64,000 nt of DNA from Mytilus galloprovincialis (taxonomy: Eukaryota; Mollusca; Bivalvia; Mytilida; Mytilidae). Both the position numbers and the translations under genes were made by a program. Positions 22,847 through 34,800 of the stretch are shown here, one piece after another. The stretch lies in the NCBI RefSeq assembly GCF_965363235.1, contig NC_134838.1, positions 11,688,441-11,752,440 of the forward strand, in the 5' to 3' direction. The notes below the pieces were generated by a model. The model had not been told where the DNA came from, ran no database searches, and worked only from the letters and a program-made list of their open reading frames with translations. The stretch's first letter is position 1. Each line of letters begins with the position of its first letter.

Positions 22847-25800
22847 CTGGTTAAAAGTTAAGGACAAATTTAATAATTCAATATGATTCTTGGAATAATA
22901 TAAACCCTGTGTTAGTTCTTAAACATTAATCTTGAAGACAAGACCTTAGATTGATTAATGTTGGTTGTTTAACATTCAATGGCAAATATTGCATGCACGA
23001 GAACAAATGAACATAAATACAGTAGGTAGGTGCTGTTAAAAGCCGTCCAGGATTAAGGTGAGGGAAATTTGGACTGCTACTGGATGATGGTATTATCAAT
23101 ATATAGATAACAATTACATAGTAGGGGTAGCTTAATTTTCTTTTAGGAACACCATTTTAACTGTTGTATTTCCATTTTAATTTTTTTTAGGCTTCCCTCA
23201 GCTTTAGTTTATGTGATAAAAAAGACCACTAGAAATGGTATCAATCTATTTTCCTTTCATTTCTAATCTGTTCAAACTTTAATAGACTGTACAATACAAC
23301 ATGCATTCAGAACATTAGACATTCCAAAAGGGTGGCACCTCAAATAGTAAATTGTTTTCTCATTTTAGCAACTGAAGTTTTTTCATGAAGTACTAGTTAA
23401 CTACCTATTCTTATAAATACAATTTTATAAAATAGTACTTTTCTTTCAAGAGAACTGAAGACCTAATTCTGAATCTAAAAAAAAACCACGCATATTGAAT
23501 TTGTTATTTAGTACAGACAACTTGGACAATACAAATTCTTTTTATTTCAAAATGGTCTTCATTTCAGTTAGTTCAGGGAAAATCTCCACTGTCATTGTGG
23601 ATTTACATGGTCTTTACTCAGTTGTATCCCTTACCTTTTCTATTTCTTCTAAATGTTCAGTAATTATTCAAAATCTTTTAGATGTAATCTTAATTAGCAA
23701 CTGTTTTTGAATGGTCGATGATTTCACAACCATCTTGTCATCCATTGGTTATTTGACAATTATTGTTTTTACTGAACAACATTTGTTTAATCTCCAACCA
23801 TTTTAAAAGGATACTGTGTTATAACATTGAAAATCAGGAAAAACCACAATCTTGGTAAACTTATTCCAAAGGCTAAATCTAATGGTACTAAAAAAGAATA
23901 AATCATTAAATTAAAATGATAATTCAAGTGTATGAAATGATCAATGACAATAGGTCAAATGAAGCAAAAATTGTGTAATACATATTTGGATGATATAATA
24001 CTTTCTAAATAAAAGTGATAAATGATGCTTATATTTACATGTTACAATTAACCTCAATTGTAAGTTAAGAAATGATTTTTAAATATCAAGTGACACACCA
24101 TTCAAATTATCAACTTATGCACTCTAAATGAGCAGTTTATTAACATTATAATGTAAGAGATTAAAATAACTTATAATTGTTACACAACTTATCTATGACA
24201 TAATGTCTTATAATAAATCTGTCCTCCTAGTATTTCATGCATATCTAACCCATGACATAACATTTTTCAGACTAACATTAGAATGAGTTGTATATATGAT
24301 CATACCTGAATTATTAAATTTCTGTATATGACTGTATATGTCTGTTGCTAATAACAGAAAACCTGGTAGAGGTAGAGCATGCTGTAAAAATAAAATTATC
24401 AACTTTTATTATATTGACAACATGAAATATTTCTTAACTGCAAATCATAACTTCTGAAATATTGAAATCAAGATCAACCATTTATACATTTTTGAAAGTC
24501 ACATAAGAAATCTAGTTACAATGACAAGGTACAGTGTTATATGAAATAAAAAATTTGTAAAGGTTCCGCGGAACCCAGTGTCTCGCCTACTTTTGCTGTT
24601 AATTGCAGGCTCAACAAAAATGAGGGAAAAAATCAATAAAAATATTCCTCTTGATACTATATTTTAATTGTAAGAAGCTTCTGTACAAGTTTGGTAAAAA
24701 TCCAGGATAGTTTATGAATCTAATAAATGTTTGAAAAACTTTAACTGCAGGCTGTATGTAATGTTCACTGAAAGAAAAACATTTATAAGTAAAATACAGA
24801 TACACAGGTACAAAATTTTAACAAAATTTCTATCTAAATACTTGCTTTTGATCATAAACAAACTTCTGTCCAAGTTTGGTACAAACCCAGAATAGTTTAA
24901 GAAAGTAATTAAAATTTTAAAAACTTTAACCACAGAGTGAATGTAATGTTTCCCGGCAGAAAAACTAAGTCCATTTATAAGTAAAATACAGAAAAAAATG
25001 GAATTTTATTTTTACAAAATTTATTTTCTGGATACTATTTTATGATGATAAACAAGCTTCTGTCCAAGTTTGGTAGAAATCCAGAGTAGTTTAGGCAAGT
25101 TATTAAAATTTAAAAACTTTAACCACAGAGTGAATATTTGTGGATGCCGCCGACGGCGATGGAATGTAGGATCGCTATGTCTTGCTTTTTCGACTAAAGT
25201 CGAAGGCTCGACAATAAAAATAAAGTTGAAGGATCAACAATAAAACCATTAAGTCTTTTTCAAAATGAGTAGTTCATAGATCCTAGTCAATCTCATAATT
25301 CCTACTCCAAGACAATAACTCCTGTCATACTCATTAATACTGTGTACATAGTAGAGAGGCAACACACACAAATTTAGAGATTTTTGTGAGACCAAGCCAG
25401 GGAACACATATGCAATCAACTGCACTGACTAGATTCAAACATGCTTCTACAAGATAAATGAGTAACTCAACTAGTTCCAACTTAGTGTATGAAATGACTT
25501 CATATAAACAAGAGTGCACACACTGAAATGTCTCGCCTTCTTTACTAATCATTGATATTATGTTGATACTCCTAAATATAAAGCTTTATTACAACTGTCA
25601 CATAAACTTAACATGAACCATGAAAATGAGGTCAAGGTCAGTCATGTACAGCTAACAATGCTTCCATACAACAAATATAGTTGACCTATTGCTTATAGTT
25701 TAAGAAAATAGACCAAAACACAAAAATTTAACACCGTGAAAACCAGAAAACCAGGTCAAGGTCAAATAAAATCTGCACGATTGACATATAGATCATAAAA

Positions 25801-28800
25801 TATTTCCATACACCAAATATAGTTGACCTATGACATATAGTATAAGATAAAAAGACCAAAACTCAAAAACTTAACTTTGACAACTGAACCATGAAAATGA
25901 GGTCAAGGTCAGATGACATCTGCCCGCTAGACATGTACACCTTACAATCATTCCATACAACAAATATAGTAAACCTATTGCATAAAGTATGAGAAAAACA
26001 GACAAAAACACAAAAACTTAACTATAACCACTGAACCATGAAAATGAGGTTAAGGTCAGATGACATCTGCCCGCTAGACATGTACACCTTACAATCATTC
26101 CATACAACAAATATAGTAAACCTATTGCATAAAGTATGAGAAAAACAGACCAAAACACAAAAACTTAACTATAACCACTGAACCATGAAAATGAGGTCAA
26201 GGTCAGATGACACCTGCCAGTTGGACATGTACACCTTACAATCATTCCATACAACAAATATAGTAAACCTATTGCATCAAGTATGAGAAAAACAGACCAA
26301 AACACAAAAACTTAACTATAACTACTGAACCATGAAAATGAGGTCAAGGTCAGATGACACCTGCCAGTTGGACATGTACACCTTACAGTCCTTCCATACA
26401 CCAAATATACTAGACCTATTGCTTATAGTATCTGAGATATGGACTTGACCACCAAAACTTAACCTTGTTCACTGATCCATGAAATGAGGTCGAGGTCAAG
26501 TGATAACTGTCTGACGGGCATGAGGACCTTGAAAGGTACGCACATACTAAATATAGTTATCCTATTACTTACAGTAAGAGAGAATTTAACATTACAAAAA
26601 ATCTGAACTTTTTTTTCAAGTGGTCACTGAACCATGAAAATGAGGTCAAGGACAATGGACATGTGACTGACGGAAACTTTGTAACATGAGGCATCTATAT
26701 ACAATATATGAAGCATCCACGTCTTCCACCTTCTAAAATATATAGCTTTTAAGAAGTGAGCTAACACCGCCGCCGCTGCCGCCGTAGCCGCTGCCGCCGG
26801 ATCACTATCCCTATGTCGAGCTTTCTGCAACAAAAGTTGCAGGCTCGACAAAAAGGGAGGGTTTCTGACAAATACAATCTATATTTTAGTTTTAATTGTG
26901 TTTTGATCTAGCATTCAGTACCAGTGAGTAACATCAGATCAATAGTTTGTCTTTTTGTTAGTTTTTGTGCTTAGATATGGAATGATGTGTCAAGCCATAC
27001 AAAACACTATCTCTTGTTATCATGCAACTATTCCCACTGAATAAATGTAAAAAATATATCTGCTTACATTGAAGAACAGACTTTCTTTTGGATGTTTCCC
27101 ATACTGTTTGTAGATCCCTTCTTGGTAAATACCCATTCCAGCTGTCATAAACAAAGCAGCCGTCAATATGAATATACCTGAAATATAACATGTTCATAAA
27201 GATATATGCATGTACTGGTTTACCTTGGAGGAGGCAAAGTGTTCTGTGTTTTGGAGTTCATGTGAAAGAGGATTATCTGATTGCTTTACAAGACTGGGTA
27301 ATACTTCAGATTTTTTTCTGTTATCCTTATCAAACACATTTTTTTTCTATTCTCATCACATGCATTTTAGATGTTCTTTTTATCAGCAAACATAACATGA
27401 GGTCATGCATAAGAAAATACCATGATACAGCTGCAGATTCAATATAGAAGGTTTTTACAACTTTAAAAAGTAGCTTTAATTTCTTACATTAATTTTAAAG
27501 TTAAAAAATGTTTTAAATTTCATCTAAAATCTCTTATATAAAAGTTGCATAATGCATATATGATACGAAGGGGAAATTGTGCTGCCACTTACCAGTAAAC
27601 CATATTGCTAAATCATATAGTAGGTCTCCTGTTGATGTTGCTTTGTTATCTTCCTGGAAAAAGAAAATGTAACATGGTTTGTCAGGTCTGAACATGAAAA
27701 CAACAGAAATTAGAGACATTATAAGTCTTTAAAGTAAAATATGCTGTGCTTACAATGCAAATAGACAATGCAAATAGACAGACAGATAATGTATGAAAAT
27801 TCCAACTATCTCCCCTTTAACATATTTGACTGAGATTTAATTCCTTAAGCATGTCCTAAGGTGGTGTTGTGCAACTGTGTAAATGTTTAGTCATTATTGT
27901 ACAGCTATTTAGGAAGAGTTTATTTGACAAGGCAATGAACAGACCTGGTAATTTGGGATATATACAAAACAATAATAATAAACAATACTGTACCAAAGAA
28001 TGATCCCAGTTACGGTGGATTCATTATTATTTGTTGGATACTAATTCCGGTGGATTTTATGGGTACAAATGAACCACGAAATTAAGTGTTCAATGACAAA
28101 TTTCCTCTAAGGTTATATGCAGACTTTGTCAAAACCATGAAATCAAACATTCAAGAAAATGCAAGTTTTGTTCAATCTATAAAAATTGGTACATATGTAC
28201 CCACAAAAATAAATGAATCTACAGTACTATAAGCAAGGCTAAAAGTACTTAACATGATTATATCAAATGATGCATTCTACACTCCAAAGCTATTACACTT
28301 TGATAGCAGTACATTTAACATTGAGACAAATAAGAAACAGATTGATCATTGAATGAAAAGACATACAAATATTTCTTTTTGCCAAAAATAAACTGATCTT
28401 TTTACGTTGTTGAAAAAATGCATTCCAAAGATTGTTGAAATAAACTCATATACTTACAACTTGTTGAGCTGATGCAATAGTACATAGAATTATCCCAACT
28501 GTAATCAACACAACAGAGATATACTTCCCTGTAGTATATCTAGGTAATAGAAATACATATATAAATTAAAATCAAATGTGTTAGTTTTTAACTATGTTCA
28601 TACATTAAAATTCAATAGACCATCTACTGTAGATAAGTTGAGAATATGAGACTTCTTCAATAGAAAACATAAAATAAAGTTAATTTCAAAAACTTTCAAT
28701 TTTTGAACCTCAACTGTCTTTCTTACTGACCAGTCTTTGCTCTTACTTCTAAATGCTGCAATGCAAAGTAACAAGAAAATATTAATTCTAAAATCTTTGT

Positions 28801-31800
28801 TTTGAACCAGCCTGCAATCCGAAAACCATTATTTCCTGCACTCAAGGGAGGAGGCTACTATAGGAAGTAAAATATAAAAGATTTTTATCTAAAAATTGTA
28901 ATGATCCAAAAAAAGATTCACATGTATAAATTGTATGGTACCTGCAGCGTTATTTCCTGAAATTTAATATTTGTTGTTTTTCCAGATGTAAGTAAGTAAG
29001 CAACCAACATTTAAACTTTTTAAAACACAAGCTTGTGTTGATATGAATTCAATACTAAAAGTGGCAGATTTCTAACCAATAAGCTCTGTTTGAATTTATA
29101 ACAAAATCAACACAATAATGGTATTTTAGCATACCGGTACACAGAAAGAATCTTTTAATGTTATGTTTGCAATATTATCTATCACTATATCAAGTGTAAA
29201 ACTGTCCTATAATTATTAAAATATTATGATATTGAAGTTGAGATTAAATATTAAAAAGAAATAGATATTGTTTATTACTCTTCAATGTTTAGACCTTATC
29301 CATGGGTCATAATAGTGCCGTGACCAGGACGGGTAAGATCAAAACAAATTAATATACACCAACACTATTAACTTATTAATCAATGTATATCAGCTCAAAC
29401 CAAAGAAATCAACACAAACAGACTAACAATATGTAGTGAGTGTTTTTGGGTGAAATGAAATACATATGAAATGATAAACCCAACAATATGGAGGCACACA
29501 TTAGAAATAATGTTAGCACACAGTTTAGCTTTCAAATATAAAACTTTGTACAGAATATCACAAAATTATGATTTGTATTTTCTTAGACCTGCATCACTGT
29601 TGAGAACATACAGATCATAAGTGACTGATCTGTAAACATGTAACCAAATATCAAGAAGCACTGATTTATAGTTGTTGAGAAAAATCCTATTGAAACCTGT
29701 TACATGTACAGACAAATAAACAGTAACAGACAAATGAAGGTAAGCCAGTAAATCCGTTGGAGCAGGCATCAATAATGAATCGAAAAATGTATATCTACAT
29801 GTAAATCTAGGTACATCAAGCCAATCAATCAATTTATATCCATATTAACATTAAAAGAGGCAATGAATTTAGATCCACATTAACTGGCACAAATTAGTAC
29901 ATTGTTGACACTCCTGCTGCCAAAAACAGCCTACCGCAGTCTAGCTTTTTTACTGCCTTGAGCAAATGATGAGGCAAGGCAAAAAGCAACAGTCAACCAG
30001 GCTTCATCAACCAAAGATACAGAAATTAACCAAGGTATATCAACATGCACAGTATTGATCTATCATCCAGGTAGGGTATATTAACACAAACAAAAACAAA
30101 TTCGTTATTAGATGCTAGTTTTGATCACTAGTATTTAAGCGATCTAGTTGTCCAAAAATATTAATCACAAGTCTTACCTTTTCTTCATGATAATCATTCC
30201 TAATGTCAAATTAGCTATCAAGGATCCCTGTAAAATTTAATATTAAATATTCAAAACACAGGATGATTTATTTTTAAATTAAACTAAAATTGATAAAACT
30301 AAACAAAAAAAACCAAAAAATTCTCTCAAAATCACTTATTTTATTTTCACTGATATTGACAATTGCCAATGAGAAGGCAAGATGGATTTATCTGTAGAAG
30401 AAATACCAACAAACAAAAATGGCACTTGCAGTGAAAATAGGACATGATCAAAAATCATGTATACACTTTTGTTTTTACAGAGAATAAAAAAAAAAATTTA
30501 ATTCATTTTTTTATGCATGGCTGTTTGATCCATTTACTGACGGACTGACGGAAGGACAGACAGAGGTAAAACAGTATACCCCCCTTTTTTTCAAAGCGGG
30601 GGTATAATAAAATTAATAATGAATTGATCTCTTCTGAGAAATAAGTATAAGTTTGGGTTTGATTGATAAAGATGGTTAAGATTTAAAAATTGATGTACCA
30701 AAAGATAAAACATTTGACCACTTAATAGAATACTTACTGCTCTAAATATCATCTGTAAAGGCAGAGAGACATTGAATGACAAGGAATAATTATTGGCAAC
30801 TTGTACTACAAAGAAGAATGCCACCATTACTGTGTAGATGCTGAAAAATAGGAATGTTAGCATGACATTCTATACTTACTGCCCTGAATACCATCTGGAG
30901 TGGCATAGATATATTGAATGAATATGCCGCATTATTGGCCACTTGCACAAGAAAGAAAAGTGACACCATCGTTCCATATATACTGAAAAATACAAATACT
31001 GAATTTTCTAATTTTCCATTAAATAAAAATGTAATCCTCTTTGTATATATGCATGCACACATTTATTCTGCTATTCTTCAATAATCTATGAAATTGTTTA
31101 AATTTACAATAATCATACATTGTCATACATAAACTTACATTGTAAGTGCATCAAATTTAAAGGAAAAGGTACGATAAGGACTCTTTCTACAATATATTTT
31201 TGAAATTATGAATCTGTTCTCTTTATATATATTGTATGGTGTTATAAGGTCAGCACATGCGTGGGTCAATAAAATGTTACAAGTAATATGCTGAATTGTG
31301 TGGTGAAGGCATAAATTTAGAACATTGGGTGGAAGCAATAGATTGTGAGATAAATTTTTTAAGTCATAACATAACACATGTAGATTGATTTTTCTTTTCT
31401 TCTAAATTTGTATAATCTATTTAAAAGATCCATTGTATTAAATTTATCGAGATTTTGTAAAATTTGAAAAATCTCATTTAGGGGGAAACTCTTTATCATA
31501 CCTTTTCCTTTCTAAAGTGTATTCTACTCTACCAAATATGTTATTTTTTCAGACACACCAGCATGATAGATAGAAAATACTTAAATTCTATAAATGAGTT
31601 GTTACTTTCATGATATTAAAAAGCACCACACTATAATTTTAAGCAACCTCGGTAAAAGTCTACATACAGGAGGAACTAATACCAGAATGAAATTAAAATT
31701 TTGATAAATAAATGTTGTTTTTATTTATTGTGTTGTTCTGTGCTAGTTCAGCTGCAGTCTCATTGACTCTCATCCATATTTTTATAACATGCATTTTTTT

Positions 31801-34800
31801 TCAAAATAAGATAAAATCTAGGTTTTGTGAGTACATGTGTTTTTATCATATACTAAGCATAGGAAAAAGCAGATGGGATAACAAAAAATAAGTGAAAAGC
31901 TGAAACTATAAGAAGTAGACATCCGTAATAATCAAAACTTTTTTAAAAGTATCAAATACATGTAAGTACTTTAATATCATATTATCATTTGATTTAGCTC
32001 TCTAGTAAAGATATCACGTTTACTTTAACCAGTTTTTCTAGTCTTTCATTGTTAGGAAAAATTGCAATATTTAAATTATCCTAATTCTAGTAATTTACAT
32101 ATATATTTTCTGAACACCGATTAGTTTACAAAAAGAACTCTGTATTACACATGTATATATTAAAGCTGAAGTGTTAGCATTAAGCATTGAAGTCACCCAT
32201 TTGATTAAATCTACATAGTGTCAAATAAAATTATTATTAAATTTTAACTTGTGATTCATACCGAATAGGAATTTTTGGTTTTATCATTCCGAATTTTGCT
32301 GTGAATATTAAACCTTCTACTGCAATGAAGGCAAACTGCATAAATGTTATCAGGTTTCCACAGGTAGGAAGATCACTGAAAATACAAAAGTACTATATTT
32401 ATACACAACTAATATATTTTTCATACAGTGTCTATATACATGTATGTTAAACTATCTGGACCCATAGTATGTATGATCTATGTCTGGAACTTTGTCAACA
32501 GTTGTTATGGTTTGGTAGTGGGATTTTTATTTACAATTTTTGTGAGTTTTTTGTGCTTTGAGTCTATCTGATGAATCGAGCCTTTTTCAACTGTTTTTCA
32601 CAGTTTGTTATTATGTTGTTCTGCCACTCCTCTGTCCCAGGTTAGGTTAAGCAGTTGCAAACAGGTTTCTATATACAGTATTCCGCTCAAGGAGCCTGTA
32701 ATTCAGTGTTTGTCATTAGTTGCAGTTTATCATATTTATTTTTTGTTTATTGTCCAGTTCATAAATAAGGCTGTTCTCTTTGAATTGTTTGATATTTATC
32801 GTTTCACCTTTAATGGTATACTATAAAAGTTTGCTCATTGTTAAAAGCCATAAGTGACTTGTACATCCCTGTGCTGGATTTTCTCACTGTGTTGAAGACC
32901 CATGTATGGCCTTCAGCTGTTTTCTGCTCTTTGGTTGGGTTGTTGTCTCTTTGACACATTCCCAATTTCCATTTTCAATTTTATCATTTGGTATTGGTGG
33001 ATACACTGGACATTTCTCTTATTAGCAATCATTCTACATCTTATTTTTATTGACATTTAGTCAAGTTTACACATGAAAACTGTATGTTAACCTTAAAATT
33101 CTTTTTTGTTTGTAACATTTTCCATCTGACTGAACTTATTTTACTTTAGACAAAAATTAAATGTTAATGTAGGACATTCGTCCTGAACATGCATGAAGTA
33201 TTTGCCACTGGATGCTAAGCAACCAACAACCAATCAATATATAGGACATCAGACCTGCCAACTTTTGAAAATCTCCATGGGGGATTTATGCGCGCAACCA
33301 GATTTTTAAGGGTTACAATTTATGCGACATTTCTGTTTGCTTTGTTTTTACTCCTAAAATAGTCTCATTTCTCTTCTTTTTTCCTTTTGGTATACAAATG
33401 ATGAGCTTGAAAATTTACATGATTGATTGACTGTTGGTTGCTTAACGTCCAGTGGCAAATATTTCATGCATATTCAGGACGAGAACAAGTTCACAATAAA
33501 TACAATAGGTAGGTTGTTGTAATAGAGGCCATCTAGGATGATGGTCGGGGAAATTTGGACTGCCACTGGAAAATGAGGGTATATTGGATAGGGACAGGAA
33601 TTTTGCCTTGCAACAGGCCACCTACGGACCCCTCAAAGAGTTGTTGCAAGGGTTCTTAACGTGCAAAGAGCGTGGCACTCTCTTTACACGAGGCATCGGA
33701 TTTAACGTCCCCAATCTGACCGGACGTGACTGCGAACTTGATACATTCCGCACAGCCAAACGGACGCCCCACTTCGGCAAGCGTTTTACTGCCGGTTGGA
33801 AGAAGACCAAGTGACCATATTTCTATTCCCCAGTCACCCTTGGGGAACGAAAATTTACAAAATAACTGAAGAATAGAGAAAAATGGCATTAAAAATAAAG
33901 GATTCAAAGTAGAGACCCCCCTTTTCCCCCTCCAAAGACCTTCTTATCTATGAACCATAACTCAAAAGACCTAAACCTACATGTCCTAAAGTTAGGATGC
34001 ATACAGATTTTGATTTAGTCATCAGTATTAATGAGAAAATGGATAAAATTTGAGTTATCTTTCTTTGTATTCAGAGGTGCTCTTACCGGCGGAGGCTTAT
34101 ACAATAACACAGTAGAAGTGATTACAAAATGGCGTCGATTTTAAATCAACAGACACACATCGTATGGTTTCAAAAATTAAACGGATTTCAAGATAAACGA
34201 TTTTTTCTTGAGAGTTCATTACAGTTCTCATCTTTTAGTTAAAGTCATAAGAAACCTCAAATCAAAATAAAATAATGATTATGTTTTTTTATAACTCAAC
34301 GGATAGTTTTCATTATAAAACTTATGTACATAAACTTTTTTCTGAAGAAAATTCTTTAATTTATTCATATTTAGAAAAAGTTTACTTTATTTAAATTGCT
34401 TCCTTCCAGGAAGCAATTCCCCTGACATTTTCCGTATGCAAAGTGACCTCAGTGTGACCCATCTCGTAAAAATCTGGTGATCACAATACGCATGGATGTC
34501 CTTAAAATAGACTATTATCTGAATTTACATGTTAAACATGTGCTCAATTTCCATGCTTTTTTGTTGATTTTTTGTCGATTGTTGACAAACAGGTGACAAT
34601 CGTTAAACTTCGGCTTCAACACGAACTTTAATTACCTGTCATATTTTGACAACAACACTGACCGATGGAAAAAAAAATTGACGATTATACGAAATTTACT
34701 AAGTTTATGATGTTTATGATGTTTGTATGCATTGGTTCAAGAATTGGAAGAACATTATTTTTCACCGGTCACTCGTTTCTTATGACTTTAACTAGGATTT

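Noticed and set aside
23041-23110. Possible missing SLC35B4 exon (minus strand IDNTIIQ before a GT)
   Set aside because: The segment belongs to the SINE tail match, and the upstream frame does not resemble the expected MWFYLLMN helix.
26624-26851. 75-codon minus-strand frame with an alanine run
   Set aside because: It comes from the GCC/GCT tract and hairpin end of the 147-bp-core mobile element.
33584-33814. 76-codon plus-strand frame that looks protein-like
   Set aside because: It lies wholly within the SINE-like element and is antisense to its tRNA-like head; composition follows the element's higher GC content.
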